Shown piece by piece: positions 41,627 to 50,377 of a DNA stretch of 64,000 nucleotides. The notes below the pieces were generated by a model. That model saw nothing but the letters and a program-made list of their open reading frames with translations. It ran no database searches and had not been told where the DNA came from. Numbering within the stretch: position 1 is the stretch's first letter; every line of letters begins with the position of its first letter. A program made the position numbers and the translations under genes. This stretch comes from Ruminococcus sp. (GTDB taxonomy: Bacteria > Bacillota > Clostridia > Oscillospirales > Ruminococcaceae), in the NCBI RefSeq assembly GCF_019423705.1, contig NZ_JAHZAX010000009.1, positions 73,944 to 137,943 of the forward strand, given 5' to 3'.

Positions 41627-43354
41627 TTAATCGCAGATAGCGCCAAGCTTACACATTTCCTTGCATATGCCGCAGCCAACGCATTGTGTATGGTCGATGA
41701 CGCACTTGCCCTCGTGGATAGAGATAGCAGGACAGCCGATCTTCAAGCATTGCTTACAGCCAACGCACTTATCCTTGTTTACCTTGAGCGGTGGGTTGTG
41801 CTTTACATACTTGAGCAGAGCGCAAGGACGTCTTGAAATGATAACGCTAGGCTCTTCCTTAGCAAGTTCTTCCTTGATAACTGCTTCGGTCTCAGCCATA
41901 TGATATGGGTCAACTACTCTAACGCTCTTGATACCGAGAGAATGACATAGCATTTCAAGATCAACTGCATATGCAGGGTCACCCTTGAGGTTCTTACCTG
42001 TTGTAGGGTTCTGCTGGTGGCCTGTCATACCTGTGATAGAGTTATCGAGAATGATAACTGTTGAATTTGTGGAGTTATACGCAACATTTACAAGGCCTGT
42101 CATACCGCTGTGCATAAATGTAGAGTCGCCGATAACTGCAACGGACTTCTTTTCAGACTCAGCTCCCCTTGCCTTATTGAAGCCGTGGAGACCGCTGATA
42201 GAAGCGCCCATACAGATAGTTGAATCCATTGCACAAAGAGGTGCTGTTGCGCCGAGAGTATAGCAGCCGATATCGCCCGATACCATAACGCCAAGCTTAT
42301 GCAGGCAATAGAACAGACCTCTGTGAGGACATCCCGGACACATAACAGGCGGTCTTACAGGCACGTTCTCTGCGAATGTATCAAACTCCGGCTTCTTGCC
42401 AAGTATCTTTTCGGCAACGATAGTCTGTGAGATCTCGCCCATAAGGCTGAAAAGCTCCTTGCCGATAACGTTTACGCCGTTCTTTTTGCAATGTGTTTCG
42501 ATAACGTCGTCAAGCTCTTCGATAACATAAACCTTTTCGCACTTTGCGGCAAAGTCCTTTATTATCTGAACAGGCATTGGATTAACGATACCGAGCTTGA
42601 GATATGAAGCCTTATCGCCCAGCGCTTCCTTTGCGTACTGATATGAGATACCGCTTGTGATAACGCCGATCTTAGTGTCGTTCATTTCCACCTTGTTGAG
42701 TGGTGAAGTCTCGGCATAATCAGCGATAGCCTTCATTCTTGCCTCAACGATAGGGTGGCGGCGGATAGCGTTACCCGGCATCATAACATATTTCTGGATA
42801 TTCTTTTCATATGGGATATTGTCCCTTTCCTCTCTCTCGCAAAGCTCAACGGCTGACTGAGAGTGGGAAACTCTTGTTGAAAGTCTTACGATAACAGGAA
42901 CGTCGAACTTTTCAGAAAGCTCGAAAGCTGCCTTTGCGAATTCCTTGCACTCGCCCGAGTCGGAAGGCTCGATCATCATTGTCTTTGAAGCGATAGCGTG
43001 ATGACGTGAGTCCTGCTCGTTCTGTGATGAGTGCATACCCGGGTCGTCGGCAACGGCTATTACCATACCTGCTGTAACACCTGTATAGCCTGCCGTGTAA
43101 AGTGGGTCAGCGGCAACGTTGAGACCAACGTGCTTCATTCCGCAGAAGCTTCTTGCGCCGCCGATAGACGCACCGAGAGCAACTTCCATTGCGACCTTTT
43201 CGTTTGGCGCCCACTCAGCGTATACATCGTCATACTTTGCAACAGCTTCGGTGATTTCTGTTGAAGGCGTACCGGGATATGAAGATACGACCTTACAGCC
43301 TGCTTCATAGAGACCTCTTGCGAAGGCTTCGTTTCCAAGCATAAGTTTTTTCAT
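41627..43354 (-). CDS. iorA: Indolepyruvate:ferredoxin oxidoreductase, alpha subunit
   Basis: TPP- and Fe-S-containing catalytic subunit, 575 aa. Pyrimidine-binding domain at the N-terminus (YPGTPSTEITEAVAK, ALGASIGGARSFCGMKHVGLN). TPP-binding domain with GDIGCYTLG and GDSTFMHSGMTGLVN ... ILDNSITGMTGHQ. C-terminal 2x[4Fe-4S] with CVGCKQCLKIGCPAIS and CVGCGICKEMCKLGAIC. The frame is open to 43507, but that upstream part is hydrophobic junk over the promoter. ATG 43354 with AAAGGA and the family N-terminus MKKLMLGNEAFARG set the start. Confidence 0.95.
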   Translation of the reverse strand: MKKLMLGNEAFARGLYEAGCKVVSSYPGTPSTEITEAVAKYDDVYAEWAPNEKVAMEVALGASIGGARSFCGMKHVGLNVAADPLYTAGYTGVTAGMVIAVADDPGMHSSQNEQDSRHHAIASKTMMIEPSDSGECKEFAKAAFELSEKFDVPVIVRLSTRVSHSQSAVELCEREERDNIPYEKNIQKYVMMPGNAIRRHPIVEARMKAIADYAETSPLNKVEMNDTKIGVITSGISYQYAKEALGDKASYLKLGIVNPMPVQIIKDFAAKCEKVYVIEELDDVIETHCKKNGVNVIGKELFSLMGEISQTIVAEKILGKKPEFDTFAENVPVRPPVMCPGCPHRGLFYCLHKLGVMVSGDIGCYTLGATAPLCAMDSTICMGASISGLHGFNKARGAESEKKSVAVIGDSTFMHSGMTGLVNVAYNSTNSTVIILDNSITGMTGHQQNPTTGKNLKGDPAYAVDLEMLCHSLGIKSVRVVDPYHMAETEAVIKEELAKEEPSVIISRRPCALLKYVKHNPPLKVNKDKCVGCKQCLKIGCPAISIHEGKCVIDHTQCVGCGICKEMCKLGAICD

Positions 43355-43433
43355 ACAATAAATCTTTCCTTTCGATAGCCAGCCCTCACTTGAAAGCTGG
43401 TAAAATAAACAATAAATCAAATATATACAATTT

Positions 43434-43462
43434 ATTATATCACAAAAATGCCTAAAAAGCAA
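43434..43462 (-). promoter_or_regulatory. Promoter of the ior-paaK operon
   Basis: Minus strand TTGCTT (43462-43457), 17 bp, TATAAT (43439-43434). Confidence 0.75.
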
Positions 43463-43585
43463 CAGAAATTTTGACAATATACGATTTGCATAAATTGTTA
43501 TGCTCACTTCTGTGGATAAAACATATATTTAGAATTGTTAACTTAATTTAATTGTTTTTTATGAGTGAATATTTGTCCTTTTGAC

Positions 43586-43614
43586 TTGAAAAAAGTTTGG
43601 TTTTATAGTATAAT
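43586..43614 (+). promoter_or_regulatory. Promoter of galK
   Basis: TTGAAA (43586-43591), 17 bp, TATAAT (43609-43614). An overlapping TTGACT at 43581 would give a 22-bp spacer. Confidence 0.7.
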
Positions 43615-43658
43615 GAGTGTAAGTATGATATTATCAAATCAACGGAGGATATATTTTT

Positions 43659-44900
43659 ATGATGACGTATACACTTGACGAAATCTACACAGCCGATATG
43701 GTTGAAGCTCAGAGACAGAGATATCTTGACGCTGCCGCTGAGTTTGAAAAGCTCTACAACGAAAAGCCGACGGCTTTCTTCTCTGCTCCCGGCAGAACAG
43801 AGGTCGGCGGAAACCACACAGACCACAATTACGGCTGCGTTCTTGCAGCTGGCGTTTCACTTGATATCATTGCGGCAGTCGCTCCCGACACAGAGGAGAA
43901 CGTTGTAACGATCAAGTCCGAGGGCTTCCCAATGGACACAGTAAACGCCGAGGACGACACTATCTATGAAGAGCAGAAGAACACTTCCGCCGCACTTATC
44001 AGAGGTATGACAGCAGGCTTCAAGAAGAACGGCCACAAGGTCGGCGGCTTCAAGGCTTACTGCACATCAAACGTGCTCAAGGGTTCGGGACTTTCATCTT
44101 CTGCGGCTTATGAAGTGCTGGTGGGAACTATACTCAACGGACTTTACAATGACGGCGCAGTTTCCGCCGTTGAAATCGCACAGCTTGCACAGTTTGCGGA
44201 GAACGTTTATTTCGGCAAGCCTTCGGGACTTATGGATCAGATGGCTTCTTCCGTGGGCGGCTTTATCACAATAGATTTTGCTGACGAAAAGAACCCTGTT
44301 ATAAACTCAGTAAAGTTTGATTTTGCAAAGAGCGGTCACGCACTCTGCATCGTTGATACAAAGGGCAATCACGCTGACCTTACACCTGAGTATGCGGCTA
44401 TCCCAACCGAGATGAAGTCTGTTGCGGCTTTCTTTGGCAAAACGGTGCTCAGAGAGCTCACAAAGGAGCAGCTTCTTGAAAACATCTCCGCAGTTAGAGA
44501 AAAGTGCAGCGACAGAGCTGTGCTCAGGGCGCTTCACTTCTTTGACGATAACGAGAGAGTTGGCAAGGAAGCTTCCGCACTTTCAAAGGGCGATTTTGAC
44601 GCTTTCCTCAAGCTCATAAACGAGTCGGGCGACTCTTCATTCAAGTATCTCCAGAACATTTACGCTTCCTCTGCGCCAAACGAGCAGGGACTTTCACTTG
44701 CACTTTACCTTGCAAAGCAGGTGCTTGACGGCGATGGCGCAAGCAGAGTTCACGGCGGCGGTTTTGCAGGAACTATACAGGCTTTCGTGCCGGTCAGCAA
44801 GCTTGACAGCTTTAAGGCTGAAATGGAGAGAGTATTCGGCGAAGGCTCTTGCTATGTGCTTTCTATCCGTCCTGTTGGCGGCGTGCAGGTGGCGCTGTAA
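43659..44900 (+). CDS. galK: Galactokinase
   Basis: GHMP kinase phosphorylating galactose in the Leloir pathway, 413 aa. Signature APGRTEVGGNHTDHNYGCVL (galactokinase signature, with G/N variations), ATP-binding GSGLSSSAAYEVLVG, catalytic Asp region YFGKPSGLMDQMASSVGG, and C-terminal RVHGGGFAGTIQAFVP. GGAGG 11 bases before the ATG. No other gal gene is adjacent. Confidence 0.95.
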   Translation: MMTYTLDEIYTADMVEAQRQRYLDAAAEFEKLYNEKPTAFFSAPGRTEVGGNHTDHNYGCVLAAGVSLDIIAAVAPDTEENVVTIKSEGFPMDTVNAEDDTIYEEQKNTSAALIRGMTAGFKKNGHKVGGFKAYCTSNVLKGSGLSSSAAYEVLVGTILNGLYNDGAVSAVEIAQLAQFAENVYFGKPSGLMDQMASSVGGFITIDFADEKNPVINSVKFDFAKSGHALCIVDTKGNHADLTPEYAAIPTEMKSVAAFFGKTVLRELTKEQLLENISAVREKCSDRAVLRALHFFDDNERVGKEASALSKGDFDAFLKLINESGDSSFKYLQNIYASSAPNEQGLSLALYLAKQVLDGDGASRVHGGGFAGTIQAFVPVSKLDSFKAEMERVFGEGSCYVLSIRPVGGVQVAL

Positions 44901-44953
44901 ACTTTACATTTTGACATTGAGATCAAACAGAAAAATCAGGTGCGACAATAAGT

Positions 44954-46189
44954 ATGAGTTTTGATATCACGAAGGACGATATAAGCGAGCTTTTTAAAGA
45001 AGCTTTGCAAAATAAAAATATAGTTGTTTACTATCAGCCGAAGTTTGACGCTCTTACTAACAAGATCGTGGGTGCGGAGGCGCTGTCGAGGTGGATATCC
45101 CCAGAGGGCGAGATCGTGCCGCCGATGAAATTCATCCCGCTTCTTGAAGAGAACGGAATGGTCATCGACCTTGACTGGTATGTGCTGGAGCAGGTCTGCG
45201 AATTTCTGCAGGGCGAGATAATGGTTGGCAGGAACATTGCCACCATATAGGTGAACTTTTTAAGAGTTCACACCGATGAGAAAAAGGTGGCGCAGAAGCT
45301 TGTTGAGATAACGGACAAATACAAGATACCTTACGATCTTATCGAGATCGAGCTGACAGAATCGGCGGTGGCGGAGGATACACAGGCGGTGATACGCTTT
45401 GCCACGAGTATCAGAGAGCTGGGCTTTTCGGTATCTATCGACGATTTCGGCAGCGGTTTTTCATCGCTGAGCCTTGTGAAAGATATCCCTGCCAACGTAC
45501 TCAAGATCGACAAGTCTCTTATCAGCGAAAATTGTGAGAACGAGAAAGAGCGTGTTGTGCTGGAAAGTATTTTCTCCTTTGCAAGGCGGCTCAGAATGTC
45601 GACGGTGGCAGAGGGCGTTGAGACAAAGGAACAGCTTGGCTTCCTGCGCACCTGCGGCTGCAACAGCATACAGGGCTTTCTCTTTGCAAAGCCAATGCCG
45701 CAGTCAGATTTTGTTAAGCTTTGCAACAGCGGCAAGGGCACGGAAAAGAACGATATCCTTTCCGTTCAGTCAATGTGCAGCGCTAATTCAATGCTTCAAG
45801 AAGTTGTGATGAAAAAATTTCCGCTGATACTTATGATAAATTTGTCCCACAACAGCTATTATATGGTGACCTATGAGAATTTTGCCACAAAGAGCTGCCA
45901 TTCAACAGGGGAATTTGATGAGATGATCGTCAAAGCTGCTGAGACGGTATATGAAGCCGACAGGCAGGCTTTTGTTGATACATATGACCGCAATGCACAG
46001 CTTGAAGCATATAAAAAAGGCGAGGAAAACATCGTGCTGACCACAAGGCAGCTTGGCGACGACGGTGTTTACAGATATGTTGAGACCACGTATTATTTCG
46101 TCAAGAACCCCTCATCTGACGATGTGCTGGCGGTGAGCCTTAACGAGATCAAGGGCGTTTTTGAGCCTTGCAATGACAACAATAAATAA
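44954..46189 (+). pseudogene. EAL-domain c-di-GMP phosphodiesterase interrupted by one TAG codon
   Basis: Two same-frame ORFs separated only by a stop codon. The first (44954-45250) has YYQPKFDALTNKIVGAEALSRW, the EAL motif and substrate-binding segment. It ends ...RNIATI-TAG. The frame then continues at once with VNFLRVHTDEKK, IEIELTESAVAED, SIDDFGSGFSSLSLVKDIP, LKIDKSLI and EGVETKEQL, i.e. the rest of an EAL domain with its metal ligands. A C-terminal ~130-residue extension follows. In intact EAL domains the residue before VN is serine (ISVN), so a TCG-to-TAG change explains it. Other genes here stop at TAG (for example at 1242), so general recoding is unlikely. Confidence 0.85.
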
Positions 46190-46198
46190 GGAGCGGAT

Positions 46199-46738
46199 AT
46201 GAAAAATCCATTCAAGAAGTTTATAAAACAGCAGGTGAAGCTTGAATTTTCCACCTGCGGCGAGGTTATGATAGACGGACTGCCATTCGCTTTTGGCGTT
46301 GAAAGCGCCGGAAAAGCTTCCGACAAGGGGCTGTGCGTATCAATATCGGGAGACGCTGTCAACGACGGCAGGGTCACATTTTCAGACGTTGAGTATTATG
46401 AGAACCACGGCGGAAAGATAACAGTCGTCAAGTACGATCTCAAGCTTGTGACAAAAAGCGACGGCAAGAAGATATATCAAGCAAAGTTTTCAAAGATACC
46501 CATAACCGAAAAGGACACCTCCGTGCTCTTTAGAAAAATGACGGAAGAGGAAGTTATCCAGCGGATAAACTGCGAGATTGCTTTCAAGGTGACGCCCCAT
46601 TTCAATGGTGACGACACCCCCGAGGTTATGCTGACGGTGTATCCTTATGAAAATCTGCTGACAGGTTCGGCGGTGCAATGGCTCAATGTAACCTCCGATC
46701 AGGATTACTTTTTGCACAAATATACCAAAAACAAATAG
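46199..46738 (+). CDS. Hypothetical protein
   Basis: A 179-aa protein with no signal peptide or membrane helix. Predicted beta-rich (VMIDGLPFAFGVESAGK, DGRVTFSDVEYYENHGGKITVVKYDLKLV), with no recognised domain. It has GGAG-type SD sequence (AAGGAGCGGAT) 8 bases before the ATG, directly after the EAL gene, and is followed by trmB 14 bases later, so it is probably in one transcript with them. Confidence 0.7.
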   Translation: MKNPFKKFIKQQVKLEFSTCGEVMIDGLPFAFGVESAGKASDKGLCVSISGDAVNDGRVTFSDVEYYENHGGKITVVKYDLKLVTKSDGKKIYQAKFSKIPITEKDTSVLFRKMTEEEVIQRINCEIAFKVTPHFNGDDTPEVMLTVYPYENLLTGSAVQWLNVTSDQDYFLHKYTKNK

Positions 46739-46752
46739 GAGAAATTATTCCA

Positions 46753-47424
46753 ATGAGAATGAGAAGAAAGAAAAATCTCGAGGCACGTCTTGAAGCCTGC
46801 GGAGATTATATCATATATCTTGACCGAGAGGAAAAGAACTTTCAGGACAAGTCAAACAAGGCGATAATCGACTTTGAAAAAGTGTTCGGCAACAGCGATC
46901 CGCTGGTGCTGGAGATAGGCTGCGGAAAGGGTCAGTTCGCAAGGGAGATCGCAAAGAGAACCCCCCATAAGAACTTTCTTGCCGTTGAAAAAAGCAGCAA
47001 CGTTATCGTTGACGCTGCGCAAATGGCGATAGATGAGAATATCCACAACCTGCGCTTTGCAAGGGGCGAGGCGGAATATCTTGACTGCTTTATCCCCGAA
47101 AAATCGGTGGAGAGCATTTATCTCAATTTCAGCTGCCCATATCCAAAGAACACCTATGCACGCCATAGACTTACATACAGGGGCTTTCTCGAGATATACC
47201 GCAGACTGCTGAAAGAGGGCGGCGAGATATATCAAAAGACCGATAATATGCACTTCTTTGAGTTCTCTCTCGAAGAATTTTCCGCCGCTGATTACGGGCT
47301 GAAAAATATTTCTCTCGACCTGCACAACAGCGATTTCGAGGGCAACATCGTCACGGAATATGAAAAGCGCTTCTCAGATATGGGAATGCCTATTTATAGA
47401 CTGGAGGCGTATCTAAAAAAATGA
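46753..47424 (+). CDS. trmB: tRNA (guanine-N7)-methyltransferase
   Basis: Methylates G46 of tRNA. Rossmann SAM-binding motif LVLEIGCGKGQFAREIAKR; family motifs AVEKSSNVIVDAAQ, IYLNFSCPYPKNTYARHRLT (family normally NFSDPWPKKRHxKRRL; here D to C and W to Y changes) and GEIYQKTDN. The frame is open from 46678, but AGGAG at 46737-46741 and MRMRRKKNLEARLE mark the ATG at 46753 (223 aa). Overlaps the next gene by 4 bases. Confidence 0.93.
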   Translation: MRMRRKKNLEARLEACGDYIIYLDREEKNFQDKSNKAIIDFEKVFGNSDPLVLEIGCGKGQFAREIAKRTPHKNFLAVEKSSNVIVDAAQMAIDENIHNLRFARGEAEYLDCFIPEKSVESIYLNFSCPYPKNTYARHRLTYRGFLEIYRRLLKEGGEIYQKTDNMHFFEFSLEEFSAADYGLKNISLDLHNSDFEGNIVTEYEKRFSDMGMPIYRLEAYLKK

Positions 47425-47918
47425 GCGAAGAGGTAAACCCAGTCGTCCACGATGATGACATCGACGAGAGCGGCAAGCTCCGCAAATGGTCGACAGGCCG
47501 CAAAATCAAGTGGATAATTTGGATAGTCATTATAATTGCGGTGGCGCTGGGATTCTGGCACCAGCATTATATGCGCAGCGACAGCACTATCAAGGCGGTC
47601 TTCAACGACAATAAAGAGACTTTTCAGACAGTTGCGGACTTTATGATCGAGAATACTTCCAGTGAGAATGCGCCCCTCAGAAAGGGCAAGCGCTCGGTTA
47701 AGTCCATAAGTTCCGATAAGAATTGCAAGGAGATCAAGAAGCAGATTGAAGAGCTGGAGCGCAGGAACATCGAGTATATCGACTGTGACGGTCTGGCGGT
47801 GACATTTTACACCATTTATGACTGCTATTACGTCTATACCTCGCCGCTGAGTTCAGCCGGAGGAGAAGGCAATTTGGGCGACGGCTGGTGGTCGTATGTT
47901 AAAACAAGTAAATCATGA
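47421..47918 (+). CDS. Hypothetical single-pass membrane protein
   Basis: A 165-aa protein: charged cytoplasmic N-terminus (about 1-28), one membrane helix (WIIWIVIIIAVALGFW, about 31-47) and an extracytoplasmic domain with the tail FYTIYDCYYVYTSP...GDGWWSYVKT. Start ATG overlaps the trmB stop (ATGA), showing translational coupling. Ends before a strong terminator. Function unknown. Confidence 0.72.
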   Translation: MSEEVNPVVHDDDIDESGKLRKWSTGRKIKWIIWIVIIIAVALGFWHQHYMRSDSTIKAVFNDNKETFQTVADFMIENTSSENAPLRKGKRSVKSISSDKNCKEIKKQIEELERRNIEYIDCDGLAVTFYTIYDCYYVYTSPLSSAGGEGNLGDGWWSYVKTSKS

Positions 47919-47922
47919 ATTT

Positions 47923-47960
47923 AAAAGAGCGAAAAAAATAAATTTTTTCGCTCTTTTTTT
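47923..47960 (+). terminator. Terminator after the trmB operon
   Basis: AAAGAGCGAAAAAA-TAAA-TTTTTTCGCTC followed by seven T. Confidence 0.9.
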
Positions 47961-48042
47961 GCAATCAAACGCCCTGCTCATTCGTGTTATAGATGAAAGG
48001 TCTTTCAACAAAGTTGGTAGCTATGTCGCTCATTAAGCAAAA

Positions 48043-48096
48043 GTAACGTTATCGGACACAAGAGTACAGCGGTGCACAAATATAGAGTAGCGAGGT
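48043..48096 (+). promoter_or_regulatory. ECF-type promoter/leader, copy 1 (before the sigma gene)
   Basis: GTAACGTTATCGG ... GTACAGC ... ATAGAGTAGCGAGGT. AAC, then 15-16 bases, then (A/C)GTAC fits the general ECF promoter layout (AAC / CGT), and the last part includes the GAGG ribosome-binding site. A second copy lies at 50241-50295, after the anti-sigma gene. Autoregulation is inferred. Confidence 0.5.
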
Positions 48097-48105
48097 AAAA
48101 AAAGA

Positions 48106-48615
48106 ATGAACATAGATTATGTCGTTGATAGGTTTGCGGACGATATCTACCGTGCGGCGCTGTCCTGCACGGGGAACGTGTGCGAAGCCGAGGATGTAAC
48201 CAGCGAGGTGCTGATAAAATATTTCACTAAGCAGCAGGAGCTTTCCTTTAGCGACGACGAGCATTTGAAAGCTTGGCTGCTGCGAACGGCTATCAATCTT
48301 TCAAAAGATCTGATACGATCGGCAGGCCGACGACTTCGCAGCGACGATAACTCGGCTTCGCTCAGCAAGGATTTTTCAGCCCCCGATATGCAGATAGATG
48401 TGCAAAACGCTATGAACGGGCTGGACGAAAAATATAAGACCGTGCTCTATCTTTTCTATTTTCAGGGCTATAAGGCTGAGGAGATCGCACATATCCTCGG
48501 CACGAAAAAGGGTACGGTTACTTCACGGCTTAAAAGAGCAAGAGAAAAATTGAAGCTGTCGCTTTCGGATTACGACAGCCAAAAAGCAGACAAAGAAAAG
48601 GAGATGAGCGTATGA
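48106..48615 (+). CDS. ECF-type RNA polymerase sigma factor
   Basis: A 169-aa sigma-70-family factor with only regions 2 and 4. Region 2: FADDIYRAALSCTGNVCEAEDVTSEVLIKYF, with HLKAWLLRTAINLSKDLIRS. Region 4: LDEKYKTVLYLFYFQGYKAEEIAHILGTKKGTVTSRLKRAREKL, a helix-turn-helix. It overlaps the downstream membrane protein by 4 bases, the usual sigma/anti-sigma arrangement. Signal unknown. Confidence 0.93.
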   Translation: MNIDYVVDRFADDIYRAALSCTGNVCEAEDVTSEVLIKYFTKQQELSFSDDEHLKAWLLRTAINLSKDLIRSAGRRLRSDDNSASLSKDFSAPDMQIDVQNAMNGLDEKYKTVLYLFYFQGYKAEEIAHILGTKKGTVTSRLKRAREKLKLSLSDYDSQKADKEKEMSV

Positions 48616-50156
48616 ACGAGAATGATATAAAAAAATATTTCGCAGCTGCAAGCCTTTCGGACGAAAAAAAAGCTCAGCTAAAAGAAACGCTCAGACAGCG
48701 TTTTCCACAGCAAAGCGGTGATATAAAAGCCGCCGAGACCAAGGCTCAGCCGACTGACAATAAGCCTGCGAGGATATCCCACCACAAGGCGGCAAGCATT
48801 GTTGCGGCAGCTGCAGCGGTGGTGCTGGTGGTATCGGGCGGCGTGTTTATGGCGCAGAACATTCACGACAATGAGCCGAATACAGGCACAAACACAAACG
48901 CAGTTTCAAACACCACGGCTGATAACGCCGATACCAACAAAACGGACGATCAAAAATTCTTCTCGGCGGACTTCTTGAAGCTTGCCAAGACAGTTCTCGA
49001 CTGCACTAAAACGACTGAGGATAAGCTTTGCATAATAACAGGCAGCCCAACCTCCTGCGATATCACCTATGACGGCGATTATGACAAAAACATTGAGGGC
49101 AAAGGACACAGCACAAGATATTATGTCGAACTTCTGGAACTGACTGACAGCGGACTTCCAAGCGTTGATTTTATGACGGCAGATAACAGCTATGAGCCAT
49201 ATTCGCTGGCCATTGATATCCTGTCGGAGATAAAATCGCTCGATAATGAAATGTTCAACAGGGCGGTAAATTGCAGGATAGAATTGCACATTGAAAGCAG
49301 CAAAAGTCGCATAACCATATCGGACGGCGATAACGAGATTTCGCTGAAATACGGAAGCGATGAAAGCTTCACCACAGCGGCGGTGAATATGGCCGACCAG
49401 CTCAAATCCGATCTGCTGGATATCTATGACGAAAACGCCTTGCAAAGCCCCGATGACGCCGTTTTCAGCTACTCCCCTGCCGATTATGATTATTACAGCG
49501 ATATTATGAGCAGCAATGATATAACAGAATATGTAAAGTCAGACTATGCGCAAAATGGCCATACCACAGCCGAAAGCCTGACACTTTTGACCCTTAAAGC
49601 CATAAAAAACTCCGATCTAGCGTTCGATATGTCGGCGGATTATTTCACCGTTGATATGCTCAGCGATAGCTTTACGCTGTATAATTATGACAACGGCGAC
49701 AACTGGAATGTGTATACTTCCGCCCCGTTTTCAAACACTTATGCAGAGGCAAGCCCGTGGAAAACGGCGCAGTATATCTTTGAAAAGGCGCAGGCGCTCA
49801 TGACGCAGTATAACACCGACGGCAAAAAGCTTCACTTTGATACTGTAAACTCACTTGACCTTGCGAAGGAGCTTGCGCTGTCTAATGTGCCCGATATTGA
49901 TAGTTCAGATAACGTCACGGCGCAGCTTTTTGCATATGAGCTTTGGCTCGATATGCTGTCACACGATAGAGAATACGGCGATCTTGACCTGTCGACCATT
50001 GATTTTTCGGTATACTTTGAAAAGGATAAGGACGGCAGCGCTTATGATGTGAAGCAGGTCGATGTCACGATCGAGGGAGATACGGTCTATTCATATACCA
50101 CCGATGAGCACGACAGCGTTGAAACTTATGATGCAAAGGACAGCGCATTATCTTGA
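48612..50156 (+). CDS. Putative anti-sigma factor, membrane protein
   Basis: A 514-aa protein with a cytoplasmic N-terminus (NENDIKKYFAAASLSDEKKAQLKETLRQRF) as in anti-sigma factors of this kind, a membrane helix at about 60-80 (AASIVAAAAAVVLVVSGGVFMA), a Thr/Asn/Asp-rich linker and a large extracytoplasmic domain (about 115-514). The external domain is acidic, rich in Tyr/Asp/Ser, with no known motif; it may be the stress sensor. No zinc-binding HxxxCxxC motif (ZAS) is visible. Role inferred from position. Confidence 0.75.
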   Translation: MNENDIKKYFAAASLSDEKKAQLKETLRQRFPQQSGDIKAAETKAQPTDNKPARISHHKAASIVAAAAAVVLVVSGGVFMAQNIHDNEPNTGTNTNAVSNTTADNADTNKTDDQKFFSADFLKLAKTVLDCTKTTEDKLCIITGSPTSCDITYDGDYDKNIEGKGHSTRYYVELLELTDSGLPSVDFMTADNSYEPYSLAIDILSEIKSLDNEMFNRAVNCRIELHIESSKSRITISDGDNEISLKYGSDESFTTAAVNMADQLKSDLLDIYDENALQSPDDAVFSYSPADYDYYSDIMSSNDITEYVKSDYAQNGHTTAESLTLLTLKAIKNSDLAFDMSADYFTVDMLSDSFTLYNYDNGDNWNVYTSAPFSNTYAEASPWKTAQYIFEKAQALMTQYNTDGKKLHFDTVNSLDLAKELALSNVPDIDSSDNVTAQLFAYELWLDMLSHDREYGDLDLSTIDFSVYFEKDKDGSAYDVKQVDVTIEGDTVYSYTTDEHDSVETYDAKDSALS

Positions 50157-50197
50157 CAAAACAACGGACGACCATAGGAGTCCCCTGCATTTAATAT

Positions 50198-50223
50198 GTA
50201 GGGGACGGCGTCCTCGACGTCCC
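50198..50223. repeat. Dispersed intergenic palindrome, GGGACG/CGTCCC type
   Basis: GTAGGGGACGGCGTCCTCGA followed by CGTCCC; reverse complement of the copy at 29851. Confidence 0.8.
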
Positions 50224-50240
50224 ATTGCTCGACAAGTGCA

Positions 50241-50295
50241 GTAACGTTATCGGGCGACTAACGTACAGCTATTAACAAACATAGAGTAGCGAGGT
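50241..50295 (+). repeat. ECF-type promoter/leader, copy 2 (orphan)
   Basis: GTAACGTTATCGG, CGTACAGC and ACATAGAGTAGCGAGGT match copy 1, with AAC-N16-CGT spacing. Downstream bases (TGAAAAAGCGAATTA) look like the remains of a gene start but run into the ilvC terminator. Confidence 0.6.
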
Positions 50296-50310
50296 TGAAA
50301 AAGCGAATTA

Positions 50311-50349
50311 AAAAGAAAAAAGACGACTTACGTTTGCAAGTCGTCTTTT
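50311..50349 (-). terminator. Terminator of ilvBNC
   Basis: AAGACGACTT-ACGTTTGC-AAGTCGTCTT with a T-rich tail on the minus strand. Confidence 0.88.
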
Positions 50350-50377
50350 CTTTATGCAATAATATTAATTCTGCAAA

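Larger units (their letters stand above)
50157..50377. other. Intergenic region with two repeats
   Basis: Holds a dispersed palindrome (50198-50223), the second copy of the ECF-type leader (50241-50295), and the ilvC terminator (50311-50349). No gene follows the second leader copy. Confidence 0.75.

Noticed and set aside
44954..46189. TAG recoding (pyrrolysine or amber suppression) as explanation of the EAL gene
   Set aside because: Other genes in the window end at TAG, no downstream insertion element is visible, and a single-base nonsense change explains the case more simply.
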